Below are positions 16,840 through 26,816 of a stretch of DNA of 29,623 nt, one piece after another; position 1 is the first letter of the stretch; every line of letters starts with the position of its first letter. The stretch is from Chara braunii (taxonomy: Eukaryota; Streptophyta; Charophyceae; Charales; Characeae): NCBI GenBank assembly GCA_003427395.1, contig BFEA01000010.1:3051571-3081193 (forward strand). Direction: 5' to 3'. The notes under the pieces were generated by a model. It saw nothing but the letters and a program-made list of their open reading frames with translations. It did not search any database and was not told the DNA's origin. The translations under genes and the position numbers were made by a program.

Positions 16840-18393
16840 GCACCGACCTGCAAGAGGTGGCGCCTTGATGCACGTACGAACGTGCTGAAGACGAAGCTGG
16901 AGCAATGGCGTCGCAGGTAAGTCTCAGGTAAGTCCTCCTGGCCTCCGCCACCATCTCTCCCTCCCTGTGCTACTCTACTCTATCAGCGCCCAACGCTAAA
17001 AAACTAGTCCCATCGTCGACTACTACTGTACTCTCGTCGCCCAAAGTATGCCTCCAATCAATACTCTACTGAATGTCGGACTGAGGCTGGAACTTGCTTT
17101 ATGTAGTGGTGGGTCAGCCTCAGCGGCTAAGTCTGGCGCCCACATTGAGGTTGGGCCTCGAAAGTTTGGCGCCCAAACTGAGGTTGTGCCTCAATCGATC
17201 GAACGCATTTTTAAATCGCGCGACCTCTAATTCAGGGTCTGACGCCAAAATGGGCGCCAGGGCCTGTATCCGAAACGAGGCCTACAGGGCTTCTAAGTGG
17301 TACCGGTCCTACTCAGGCCTAAACTGGCCTACCGACCCTACGGGCCCCTACTGTGGGCCCAAACGACACAAACCCTACACTCTACTGACCCCTAGCCTAC
17401 CTAGTCGGGCCCTGCGGGGCCCGTGTGGAACTGAGTATGCCACACCAGCAGTGCACCTCACACTTCAGCGCCCGTGTGAGCGACCCAACCGACAGCTTTG
17501 TGCAGATCACGAAGTTGCAATGCAGAAGTGTGGCCGCATTGCCTGCCTAGGCCAGAATCCCTATGGCTGCCACACTCACTTTCCGATATGGAAAGTGAGC
17601 TCTGCTTGTCGAGCTATGGACCTGGTTGAACGAGTTTCCAATAGCTTCCAATTGGGCCTCGATGTCTGCGCCCAGGCCCAGTAGCAGTTGCAGGCCTGGG
17701 CCCTTTACAGTTGGGCATGTGTAGGCAGTCCACAGGCCTCCACATATTTGCTGCGATCCCATTGGCTCGTGGGTGAGATGCGACAATGCTGCATTCTCAT
17801 TGGCCCGCTGCCTTCTGTTATGTGTCGGCCACCTGAATGAATCTTACAGTAGAAAATGGACGTATGCATCACCACATTTTTTGTCTATTGTGCATGTGGA
17901 GAGCAGTGGAGTGAGTCCCTGACTCTACATACAATTCGAACAGTCCGCACACCGCCCCGCTACTGGCTGTGCGTTCCATCTGAACAGTGATTCAGTCTTG
18001 GAGGGCCATGGCCATCACCCGCTAGTGGAGCGAGGGCGCTTGAAAATGAGCGCAGCTCTGCAGGCAGGCACGTGCCCAGTGTGTGTGCATGTCTGTGTGT
18101 GTGTGTGTTGTTTTAAAAGACCCCAGATTCTCTTTCTCATTCCCTTCACAAATAATCACAAGCCAACCATAATTGAAAAGTATAGATAGGCAATATAATA
18201 GAAAATGCAAGGTTGGCCACGTTTGTGTGGTTCAGCGCCAAGTGCGCACACACCTGTCTGCCACCAAAGCGGCAAACTTGCACATATACATATGTATAAA
18301 GATATATTTCAAACCATAAGGGGGCAGAGGGCAGAAGGCAACTTACCTAAGACAGAAGACTACACCAGCAAGAAGGCACCGACCCGACCCCCT

Positions 18394-18451
18394 CGTGTGT
18401 GTGTGGGCATGTGTGTGTGTGTGTGTGTGTGCGTGTGAGAGAGAGAGAGAG
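18394..18451. repeat. (GT)n followed by (GA)n microsatellite
   Basis: Imperfect GT run broken by GGGCAT and GC, ending in GAGAGAGAGAGAGA. No function apparent. Confidence 0.9.
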
Positions 18452-18619
18452 CCACGTACTATTCTAATAGAACACTCGTCTGTTCGAATAGAACATATGT
18501 GTGCACTCTTTGAAAACAACGTACGTGCGTACTATTTGAACGTGCGTACTATTCGGATTTTGGGGGGCGACTTCAAGAAATTGACTTTTCCAGGGAAAGT
18601 TGAATAGTACATACGTGCA
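18452..18619. repeat. Small foldback repeat built on GTGCGTACTATTC
   Basis: CGTACTATTC-like words recur at 18455, 18526 and 18543, and the complement (GAATAGTACATACGTGC) occurs at 18602-18618. The outer arms can fold across about 60 bases. It resembles a miniature foldback element, but no terminal duplication was seen. Confidence 0.45.
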
Positions 18620-19252
18620 TTTTGTTCGGGGGAAGACTGTAGTATACAGCCGCCAAAGGTGGGTCCTACCGGGTGATTCCCCAAGACATTATGGTACAGC
18701 ATAGTCCCGTGTCTAATTGCTACTAATTTCGCCTATTTCAAACATATCCCCCCCCCAACCAAGTTCAACAGAATGGAAACGCGAAATTACGGAAATTACA
18801 AAAAAACGGGGATGTATTTGTAACTTGCATCTGACCACCCTTAGCCTAGTTCGCAGCCCTAAGGCTGCGGTGTAGTGGGCTTCGTCAGTTGTGTCAAGGT
18901 GTCGTATTTTTGGCGGCGGTCGACCACGATGGAAGTGGGTTCTTAGGGGGATAAAAAATTGGGGGGACTAGTCCTTCAAGATATTGCGGACTACCTACAG
19001 CTAGCTCTTGTAGAACCGGGACTTTTCAAAAAAGGAAGGACCGGTCCTCAGGTGGAAGCGAACCCCAAAAAGCAGTGAGGGCATGTGAACTGCAAATGGG
19101 CCCTCAGGCCCAGGCGTTGAGGCCCGTCGTCTCAAAACAGGGAGGTCAGGCGCAACGAAACAAGCATTTTGCAAGAGGCAACTTTGGTGATTTTCTTTGC
19201 TCGGAGGAATCCGCACAAAAATTTGAAAATTTTGAGAATCCATAGATGAGGT

Positions 19253-20259
19253 TGCAATCAGACTCGCTTTCTTTTTCCACTTCACACTCATGCAAACAGA
19301 TGACATGTCACACTGGCGCTCAGCGCCCACTCAAAGCTCAGAGATATAGTAACCAAGAACACAGTTCAGATACAAGCTCGCTTCAGATGGCTATGGCGCA
19401 TCAGCGCCTGGACAACTCTCTATTCGTCACTGGGCTCAGCTCTGCTGTTCACACACACTCAACTAAGGGTCGCCCTGGATATCCCACACGCGACACATTG
19501 TCTCACACACACGCACACACTACACTCGTCTACCACCTACGACGGCTATGGCCGCTCAACCCTGCTGGCTATGGCTACACCACCTCTACTCTGCCCACTT
19601 CGTCTTCGGGCGCTCTGCAGACCACCTCGCACAAGTCACTCAAGCAGCGCTTCCGCATGGCTTACGCAGGAATGAATGAATGGCTGGGCGCTGCCTCTTG
19701 ATTTATACCTTTGTAGCTCGTTGGTTTGCCCCCTTCCCATGCCCCTAGTGCACACAACCCCACACGGTACTTGCTTGATTCGACTGTGAATGACTGGAAC
19801 CGGTACCGCTGACTGCATGGGCTTGCACTGCCAACTCAATGCAGTCGCATGGCCGACGTACCGCAGTTGGGCTCACCAGTTGCCCACTTGTCTCTGTCTA
19901 AACGTGAGCAATACTTTGAAAGGCCACCACTAGGACCTTCCGAAAAGCTGCAACTTGGCCTTTCGAACACTGTAGCAGCTACGACCTTGACCTTTCAGGA
20001 CTGTAGCAGCTACGACCTTGACCTCTCAGGACACCTATAGCTACGACCTCTAGGCCTCACTAGGAACTCTATCCAACAGGTCTACAGATTGAACCCCTAC
20101 CACCTACGGACCTACGACAGCCTACCAACTGTTGTGAATACATAGGTCACGGGTTCAACTCTCGGAGTCGATACAGATATTGTACACAGGCAAGGTAAGA
20201 ACTAGGTATCAAACCCTGGGATCTGCATTCGCTACTGCTAACAGGTAAATACCGTTTCA
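19253..20259 (-). mobile_element. 3' LTR of minus-strand chromovirus
   Basis: Minus strand runs TGAAACGGTATT ... CTGATTGCA (TG...CA). TATAAAT at 19707-19701 is a good TATA box. An inner minisatellite, CTGTAGCAGCTACGACCTTG, is present in two tandem units near 19968-20030, differently arranged from the other LTR. A (CA)n-rich stretch lies near 19505-19530. Confidence 0.85.
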
Positions 20260-20271
20260 CTCCCGCCGGCC
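20260..20271 (-). other. Polypurine tract of minus-strand chromovirus
   Basis: On the minus strand GGCCGGCGGGAG directly precedes the TG of the 3' LTR. It is short and only partly purine. The single ambiguous base outside the first 5.3 kb (20273) is adjacent. Confidence 0.5.
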
Positions 20272-20297
20272 TNAATTCGAGGTCCTCCGAGAATAAT

Positions 20298-20564
20298 TCA
20301 GTCCAAGACCGGATTTTTACCTTTCTTCTCGCTCTCGTAGGCTCTAACTACGTCGGGGGCTGTTTCTCGAAGTTCGGTCCTAGTAAACCAGCGGTCATCC
20401 TCGAGTTCTTGATAAGCAAATCGGACCTTATACTGCTTTTGTGGACGACCTCTACGTCCTGTTCTGAATACGTCTTTGCCTACAATGACCTCAATGTCAT
20501 ACCTTCCATCCATGTCCGGAAGGATCATGGATCTTCTTGTGAAAACTGTTGGCTTGTGACACAC
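20298..20564 (-). pseudogene. Chromodomain-like tail of integrase
   Basis: Frame-shifted from the integrase frame that ends at 20570. Residues 14-85 (ILPDMDGRYDIEVIVGK, QYKVRFAYQELEDDRWF, ELRETAPDVVRAYES) have the three-strand plus C-terminal helix layout of the chromodomain-like module of chromoviruses, and the final DVVRAYE matches the equivalent VVEAYE of the plus-strand element. It would bind chromatin marks to guide insertion. It ends about 40 bases before the LTR. Confidence 0.65.
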
Positions 20565-20569
20565 GGCAG

Positions 20570-21604
20570 CTACTTTGCCGCATGAAACACAGGGTAGGTG
20601 TGGAGGTGTGCTGGGATTTCTATCGTGTAGGACGGCCCATCCTCTCCGCCCTTAACTTCTAGAACTAGCCACGGTCCTCTGTATGCGGGCAGTAGCTTCT
20701 GCGAAATGTTCTCCTCAGGAGCAAATTCTTTGGACTTGACCCAGAGAAGGTCACCTACTTGGAACTGTGACGGGCGACGGTGCTTATTAGCCTGTTCTAT
20801 CATTCTGTGATTGGCTTTCCTAAGGTTCTCAACGACGGTAGCTAACTCCTTCTCATGCTGCATCGCAAACTCCCTAGTACGGGGGGGTAGCCTATGAATC
20901 TGATCCCGGGTAAGTCCTTCAAACGGTTTGCGTGGTCTAAAGGACTTGTGCAACTCGTTGGGAGTACGACAGGTGGCTAAATGCACGCTATTGTTATACG
21001 CACTGGCTACCTTGGGCAACATCTCATCCCAGTTCATCTCATCCGGTTTAATATACATGCGCAGAACTTGTTGCAGGATTTTATTCATTTGCTCAGTCTG
21101 ACCGTTGGTCTCTGGGTGACGGCCAGATGATATTTGCAACTTTGACCCGTAGACTTTCATCAATTCCTGCCAGTTCTGACTAGTGAATCGGGTGTCTCTA
21201 TCGCTAACTATAGACAGCGGAATTCCGTGATCACTCACCCAACGGTCAAAAAACTTTTGGATTACTGAGTCAGTACGTGCCTCTACAGGCGAAGGAACAA
21301 AAACTGCGTATTTACTAAACCTATCGACTATAACCATGACTTGGCTCTTTCCATGTATGCTCTTAACACTAGCATCCATGAAGTCAATGGAGACTGAAAC
21401 TCCAGGCTGGTCGGGAATAGGCAAGGGTCGAAGGAGACCTAGAGGGGCACGTGTAGTATTATTCCTCTGACAAACTTTGCAATTGCGAATATACTCTATG
21501 CCGTCAGCTTTCATTCCTGGCCAAGCGTACGCATGCATCAGATTGGCTAGAGTCTTTTGCCAACCGAAATGCCCCTCTGTGTCGTGGCATTCCCCAGGGA
21601 TCAA
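20570..21604 (-). pseudogene. Integrase of minus-strand chromovirus, catalytic core intact
   Basis: All integrase landmarks are present in one open frame: zinc-binding His 7 and 12 (CHDTEGHFG), Cys 42 and 45 (CKVCQ), and the catalytic triad Asp 74 (SIDFMD), Asp 135 (IVSDRDTRF), Glu 171 (GQTEQMNK) with 35 residues between the last two. The core marker YNNSVHLATCRTPNE follows, then the GPY/F region (LLPAYRGPWLVLEV) and the AHLHTYPVFHA linker. The frame stops at 20570 where the chromodomain-like tail continues in another frame. Of all pol parts in the window this is the best preserved, but upstream stops mean it could not be made as part of the polyprotein. Confidence 0.85.
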
Positions 21605-22207
21605 ACTACGAATCTCTTCATTGTTAAGAACGCAAAGACGTTCTGCTACATTCGTCTTCTCGAACCGTAACCCCTCTGTAGTGCGGTAATGTGGTTCAGT
21701 TTCTGGAGCCTCCTTAACTTTCTTGAGGAGGTCACCATAAATAGGGTTTTGCGCATACGCCTATCTTACTTTCTCTTGCAGGTCTCTCCCTATATCCAGA
21801 TAGTGAACTATAGCTCCAAAGTAGTCTGATCTCCTACTTAGAGCATCCGCAACTACATTATACTTGCCCTTGACTGGTTTGAGCTCAAAGTGATACTGGT
21901 CTATTTCAGCAGCCCCCCTTGTTTGCTTAGGTGTCATCTTGGCCTACGTTTTCAGCCACCTAAAAGTCTCGTGGTCTGAATATACTTTGAAGTGCCTCCC
22001 AATCAGGTAATGCTTCCAGTGCTCTAAGGCCTGCCTGAGAGCGTAGAGTTCTCTCTCATAAGTCGAGGTAGCTACCTTCTCTGAAGGCATCCTCGCTGAC
22101 ATGAACTCTACAGGGCTTATAGCCATTGCTGTCATCCTGTTGCAACACGGCGCCTATACCATACTGACTCGCATCCGTGGTGACGACAAATGGCAAGGAC
22201 GAATCTG
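21605..22207 (-). pseudogene. RNase H domain of minus-strand chromovirus
   Basis: Pieces in order on the minus strand: FVVTTDASQYGIGAVLQQ (about 22195-22140, catalytic Asp), a frameshift, then PVEFMSARMPSEKVATSTYE and REL (catalytic Glu region) to KVYSDHETFRWLKT. A TAG at about 21942 is followed in frame by KPVKGKYNVVADALSRR, the usual RNase H end. A second TAG near 21763 precedes AYAQNPIYGDLLKK, the linker to the integrase. The DNA between the RT frame and this domain is too short to hold the normal RT connection. Confidence 0.8.
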
Positions 22208-22915
22208 CTACCTTGAGGACAGGGTACTCGGATGCTCTTGGAGGGTCCTACCGAAAACTAAGATATCGTCTAAATAAACTACGACGAATCTATCTAACCA
22301 AGGCCTAAACAAATCATTCATACAACGCTGAAATGTGGTTGGCGGATTGGTCAGTCCAAAGGGCAGCACTATGAACTCATAATGCCCATATCTAGTCTGG
22401 AAGGCAGTATTGTACTGGTCATCAGGATGAACATCTATCTGATGATATCCGGACTTCAAATCTATCTTCGAAAAATATTTGCAACCCTGCACCCGATCTA
22501 AGAGATCGTCTATCGTCGGCAACGGCTCAACGTTCTTCATTGTGATCGCATTCAGACCTATACACATATGTAACTCTCCCACCTTTTTGGGGACAAATAA
22601 CACTGGTGCTCCAAAAGGAGATGAACTGGGCCTAATCCAACCGCGTTTGAGGATCTCGTCCAACTGCTTACGCAGCTCCTCTAACTCCCTTGGGGACATC
22701 CTGTACATTGCTCCCTTAGGAGTCCTACTGTCAGGCTCTATCTCTATACAATGCTGGATCGGCCACGACACTACTCCTGTCGGCGGCTCTGCTAAGTCTT
22801 TAAACTCTTCCAGCAGTTTGGCAATCGTTGGATCCATTGGCTTATCCTCTTTAGGCTCAGTGACAGGCCTCACGTAGGCTACGAAGACCTGCTCCTCTAA
22901 TTGCTCCTTTCTCAC
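22208..22915 (-). pseudogene. Reverse transcriptase of minus-strand chromovirus, catalytic Asp lost
   Basis: RT blocks are clear: RGWIRPSSSPFGAPVLFVPK, FSKIDLKSGYHQ, YEFIVLPFGLTNPPTTFQ and YLDDILVF with the two catalytic Asp. The first catalytic motif, normally C-I-D-Y-R, reads HMCIGLNAI: an in-frame deletion has removed the essential Asp. After TLQEHPS the frame ends within about 6 residues and the RNase H sequence follows almost at once, so about 100 residues of thumb and connection are deleted. It lies in the same frame as the protease, separated by one TGA (22919-22921). Confidence 0.85.
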
Positions 22916-22918
22916 TAA

Positions 22919-23575
22919 TCACGCGAACGCGAGAGCACTGAGACGGCAATGTGCCAAGGAGTTGTCTACCCCTGACACATGGAACAGGCAGGCAGTCTTA
23001 ACCTCGCCTGACGGACTAGGGAGCCTACACTCACGCTCTCTTAAGTGGAGTGCGGCCCCTGCTGCCTCTCCCCAGTTCATACCTGGGACTATATCGAAAG
23101 GGAGGTCATCTTCTAAGAGGAGAGTCAGGGAATGGAGAACTTTCTTCACCTTCCCATCCTTTTCTAGGCGAAGATATGCCTGGACTCCCTCGACGTAATC
23201 CTCAACACGCATCGTGCGATTGTCTGCGAGGATACTGATTATGGGGTCTTCCAATTTTTGGACTTTCAGGCCTAGCCTTAGCTTCTTCAACACTTTGCGG
23301 TTGATATAGCTACAGGTAGCCCCTGAGTCTATGAGGGTCCCTACTCTACTTCTAAAAACTTCTAAGTCTACCAAGACAAGTTGTCATTTTTTGCTCTCCT
23401 TCTTCATTTTGGCCCAGGCCGCCGTTCTCTCTTTCAACTCTTCTGCCAAACCTGTGAGGGAAGTGCCTAGAGAGACTCTAATACAGGCAGTCCCTCGACA
23501 ACTAACTAGGCACTGGCCTGCAACCTCTACCATAGGCTCATGTGGTGTGGGAGTTTCCTGGTGGTGCTCACACAC
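22919..23575 (-). pseudogene. Aspartic protease region of minus-strand chromovirus
   Basis: LIDSGATCSYINRKVL at about 23335-23290 is the catalytic DSG motif; the hydrophobic strand ILADNRTM and the DIVPGMNW block near the C-terminus complete the fold. Upstream the same frame is open from 23575 to a TGA at about 23384, with CEHHQETPTPHEP and a segment rich in Glu and Lys linking it to gag. It ends at the TGA before RT. The active site is normal, unlike the DCG variant in the plus-strand element. Confidence 0.8.
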
Positions 23576-23670
23576 TTCCCCACATGGCCTAGTGGTAAGG
23601 GCAGTTGCGACCCCTACCAGCGGTTGCCTTTTGACCCTTGGGCAGTGAAATGAGCTTCCCTATACTTTGG

Positions 23671-25221
23671 ACAATATTTAATGATATGGGCAGGGTCACC
23701 ACAGTAAATGCACTGCCCCTACTCCATTCGTTGTTGCCAGACACGCTGGTCTAAGCCCAAATCTTCCCAAGGCCGGCCTTGTGGCCAACCTGGGTGCCAA
23801 CCTCCTCTCCTCTGAGGTGATCCTCCACCTCTCCACTGTGGGGATCGGCTGGGACCTGAACGATTTGGCGGGGGACCTTGATCCCTACCTCCCTCTTGGC
23901 GGTTCCTCCGGCCGCCAACCCCCTGTGCGCCCGGACCTCGACCTCCCATGGCTCGGACCCCTTGGCCCTGGCCTCTACCTTGCGGCCTCCCTCCAGCCAC
24001 GACAACAGCGTATGTCCTCCCCTGACCTACACTACTGTCATCCTCCTCTAGCCCCCACTCGAACTGACTGTACGGGACTTTGTTTGTACCACCCTCATCT
24101 AACGTAAGGATCAGATGATCCTTGGCCCTAACCTGATCTGAGATGGTACGTCCTTTCCACTTTTACCCTTTATCCAGATCCTTGTGCCAGAAAGTGGAAA
24201 CTGGCATGCATTTTGCCTCAAACAGGACCACTTCTCTACTTAACGCATCATACGTAATATTGGCCTGTTGGGTCTTGTCAAAGAAATGCCCTAGCAGGGG
24301 CTCTGGCATGGCACGATAAAATAAGTTTAACTAACTGGGTCTCAGTGAACCCGTGGTCTGGGATGGCTACCAAGTCATCCATCACTGCCTTGAGTGCTCT
24401 TGCACTCTTCCACTGCCTGGAGTGGATCGTCTGTAGCTTATCAGAGGCCCTGACGCCTCTCGTGACGTCAGCGAACCTCTCTCTCAAGAGACGGAGTGAA
24501 GAGGAGTGAGTTTCGAATATGCAACCATATTGTGTTCACAATCGGTTGAGCGCACAAGAGACCTGGCAACGCTGGCCACTTCGTCCTTTAGCGCATGGAA
24601 GGCCACGAGGACTTGTTCTTCTGGCGCGCTGTGCTGCAAATACACGTAGGTGTTGATACTGGCCTCCCAGTTATCAAAGTTGTCGTCCTTTTTCCCGCCA
24701 TAAGAGTCAGGAAACTTGAGCTTAACAGGCCTGTCTCAGCGCAACAACCTCTACCATCAAGTCGCGGTACTCGCTGGTCATATCAGTCAAATCCTCCTGA
24801 AGTGTCTTCAATTTTGCGAAGACGTCGGTGATCTGAGTGGTATGATCTTCAAGCCTCCGTACTTGGACGATAGCGGAGAGTATGGACTGCAACTGTTTCC
24901 CACACTGCTCTTTGGTCAGCGAGGGAACAATTTCGAAGATGGCCTCCTAACTTTTCAGCACCTGTTCCTTCCTCTCCTTCCCCGCTTCCTGTTCCCTTTC
25001 TATAGCACTATCCAGGAGTGCTTGCAGATACGGTTTCTTCGTATCGTTGGCTGCATTTAGCAGGGCCCGCCATTGTCTTGAGGATCACTGGGCCATTTTC
25101 GGACCGTTAGTGTTGGCAAGTGGGTCAAAGAGACACCAATCAGGAAAAAAATCAATTAGACTCTCAAGAGGTACACTCCCCCTTTACCTCGCTTCCCACT
25201 TGGAGAGCGTCGATAGCCTAA
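23671..25221 (-). pseudogene. gag capsid and nucleocapsid of minus-strand chromovirus
   Basis: In reading order: SVPLESLIDFFPDWCLFDPL near 25170-25115, a helical stretch (RRLEDHTTQITDVFAKLKTL, about 24865-24800), capsid-like LKFPDSYGGKKDDNFDNWEA near 24720-24660, EQVLVAFHALKDEVASVARS, RERFADVTRGVRASDKLQTI (24487 on), and after a frameshift FFDKTQQANITYDALSREVV (about 24270-24220). A Gly/Arg/Pro/Gln-rich RNA-binding stretch (24000-23719) leads across a TAG into a zinc knuckle CIYCGDPAHIIKYC at 23712-23671 (CX2CX4HX4C). Several stops and frameshifts break it. The rDNA fragment cuts it off from its coiled-coil front. Confidence 0.8.
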
Positions 25222-25484
25222 AGTGGAAGGGAATTGGAGAGCATTCCGAGCGGGCCTGTGGGGGCCGCAGCCCAGAGTGGTGCGTTTCGCTCCGCCCTGT
25301 TGTTGCCCTTCAGCACCCGTTTGTGGGTGGTGGTCTTCGTTTCCCTGAAAACGGCACGTAAGGTCGTCCCTCCGGTTTGTGTGGTCGCCGCCTTCCGTTC
25401 GCTCCCATCAGCTTGAGGTGGGCTTGCGGTTGGGGGTGTCGGCCTCGAGCTGTGGAGGTACGTCGGGCCTTGCCTTTTGATCTC
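25222..25484 (+). other. rDNA ITS2-like fragment inside gag
   Basis: GC-rich, T-rich spacer sequence running directly into the start of 28S rRNA, so by position it is internal transcribed spacer 2. Its left limit is set only by where minus-strand gag coding resumes; 5.8S rRNA is not present. Orientation is opposite to the retroelement. Confidence 0.7.
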
Positions 25485-25735
25485 AGGTCGGGCGGGAGCA
25501 CCCGCCCAATTTAAGCATATAACTAAGCGGAGGAAGAGAAGCCAACGAGGATTCCCTTGGTAGCGGCGAGCGAACCGGGAATAGCCCAGACTGAAAATCC
25601 GGGGGCTGTGCTGCTCCCTGAATTGTAGTCTTGAGAGGCAACCTCTGCAGCGGGCCGTGTGCAGGTTCCCTGGAAGGGGACGCCGAAGAGGGTGACAGCC
25701 CCGTTGACCGCCGGACCCTGCTGCACAACGAGGGT
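25485..25735 (+). rRNA. 5' end of 28S (25S) rRNA, partial copy
   Basis: The hallmark start of nuclear large-subunit rRNA is clear: CAGGTCGGGCGGGAGCACCC, TTTAAGCATATAACTAAGCG, GGATTCCCTTGGTAGCGGCG, AGCGAACCGGGAATAGCCCA, GAATTGTAGTC, GTTCCCTGGAAGGGGACGCC, GAGGGTGACAGCCCCGTTGA and CGGACCCTGCTGCAC, in the normal order. The match to 28S stops near 25735, and gag coiled-coil sequence begins at once. Several positions that are nearly invariant among eukaryotes differ, mostly A to G or T to C, so this is a degenerate partial copy, not a working gene. Confidence 0.9.
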
Positions 25736-25745
25736 CGGCTCTCAC

Positions 25746-26545
25746 TCTCTGAAACGGCAACTACTTTGGCGCCTTCAATGGCGCCTGCACATAATTTCTC
25801 AGTGCCTTCCTTTAGCCTCTTGACTTCAGTCCCAACGTGAGTCATCACGTCGCGCGCAAACTCTCGAAACCCAGTCCGGATGGAATGGAGGGCCACATCT
25901 TGACCTCTAACGGACTGGTGATGTTCAGTCCAGGCACGGCCTAGGAGTTCAATGCTCCCAAGGATCTTATCCAGCTTAGCCTGAATGTCAGGCTGGGACT
26001 CTACCTCTTGCCTACATGACTGTAGACTCTCCACCTCTCTGGCCATCCGGTTAGCCTCCTCCATCCTCCTCTTCTTCTCTCTCGCCGGACGTAACTTCCG
26101 TTCCAATTTCTTCTCATTTTCTATGGTCTGGCATTCCAGGGGAATCACTCGCTGCTTCGATCTCCCTTGCTGCTGCTTCCTTTTCTTCCTGAGGCACATA
26201 CAGCATCGCCTCCTCATCTTCTCCCAAAGATAAATTAGCCACCCATTCACTTATCTTCTTCTCCATCCACGGGTCATCCTCCTTCGTGTTACTGCCTTCT
26301 CCTCTTTCTCCCATACGCCTCCTTTCGAGGGTCTGTTCTTCTTCTTCTAGTTGTTCCTCCTCCTCTATCTCTTCCTCTTCTATTGCAGCTCTCATCTTCT
26401 CTTCCTCCTCCTGTTGTACTCTCCTCATCTCCTCCTCCAGTTTTTTCTTCTTCGCTGCCTGCTCCTCTGCTATTATCTTTAACTTCGCCTGCTTAAGGAG
26501 CTCCTTCTCCCTCTTCTATTTTCTCTCTTTCAAGATGGCGGCGGC
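25746..26545 (-). pseudogene. Long charged coiled-coil front of gag
   Basis: From about 26545 leftwards the minus strand codes for an almost unbroken charged helix: ILKERK, a TAG, then KREKELLKQAKLKIIAEEQA, MRRVQQEEEEKMRAAIEEEE, EEEEQLEEEEQTLERRRMGE (26428-26345), a frameshift near 26200, then ECQTIENEKKLERKLRPARE and QAKLDKILGSIELLG to GAIEGAKVVAV at about 25755, where rDNA interrupts. At well over 200 residues this is long for a Ty3/gypsy gag front. It probably served in particle assembly. The minus-strand frame that crosses the junction into rDNA (to 25483) is a chance fusion. Confidence 0.65.
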
Positions 26546-26816
26546 TCGCTCCTCTTGAGCCTAGGTGTAAGGGGTAGTGCTCTTCCCTCCACAGGTGTCA
26601 ACCATGGTGTCATGTGCACAACTAGACAGTAGTTCCACTCCTCACCACTTAGACTTCTACCCCCTTCTCTTTTCTCTCTTTCAAGATGGCGGCGACTCAC
26701 TCCTCTTGAGCCTGGGTGCAAGGGGTAGTGCTCTTCCGTCCACGGGTGTCAACCATGCACAACTAGACAGTAGTTCTACTCCTCACCACTTAAGACTTCT
26801 ACCCCCTGACTGACAC
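26520..26816. repeat. Tandem duplication of about 151 bases
   Basis: Two copies (26520-26670 and 26671-26816) share CTCTTTCAAGATGGCGGCG, GTAAGGGGTAGTGCTCTTCC or close variants, GTGTCAACCATG, CAACTAGACAGTAGTTC and CACTTAGACTTCTACCCCC, with small indels. It lies in the leader just before gag on the minus strand. Confidence 0.85.

Larger units (their letters stand above)
16170..17444 (-). mobile_element. LTR-like repeat, copy II (inverted relative to copy I)
   Basis: Reading the minus strand from 17444 the sequence starts TGTGGCATACTCAG and follows copy I (5632-6650) to the end. Shared blocks include CGGGCCC-rich segments, TTTGGCGCCAAAC-like motifs, GTACAGTAGTAGTCGAC, the splice-donor block and the (ATC)n/GAT run near 16300. 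It is longer than copy I because of two (CT)n tracts. A primer-binding-like sequence follows its inner end, so it may be a 5' LTR whose body was lost when the plus-strand element or other DNA arrived. Confidence 0.5.
17445..19252. other. Gene-free region between retroelements
   Basis: No supported gene. It contains two ATTGG (inverted CCAAT) boxes near 17759 and 17799 without a clear TATA box or downstream ORF, GT-rich microsatellites at 18079-18109 and 18394-18451, the foldback repeat at 18452-18619, a perfect CGCAGCC/GGCTGCG hairpin at 18852-18869 and a run of nine C at about 18751. The 196-codon plus-strand frame at 17094-17684 crosses the LTR boundary and shows no domain. Confidence 0.5.

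Noticed and set aside
16488-16954. ORFs of alternating Leu-Ser, Thr-His or Arg-Glu residues
   Set aside because: They are translations of (CT)n and (CA)n microsatellites.
17094-17684. Plus-strand 196-codon ORF
   Set aside because: Crosses the border of LTR-like copy II into unrelated DNA and shows no domain or codon evidence.
20140-20215. tRNA gene in the chromovirus LTRs
   Set aside because: GGGTTCAACTC and GGGTTCGATCCC (the latter at 29012-28997) resemble T-arm/B-box sequences, but no complete cloverleaf, anticodon arm or acceptor stem can be formed.
25218-25760. Minus-strand 180-codon ORF
   Set aside because: It is the antisense of ITS2/28S rDNA plus a piece of gag in another frame.
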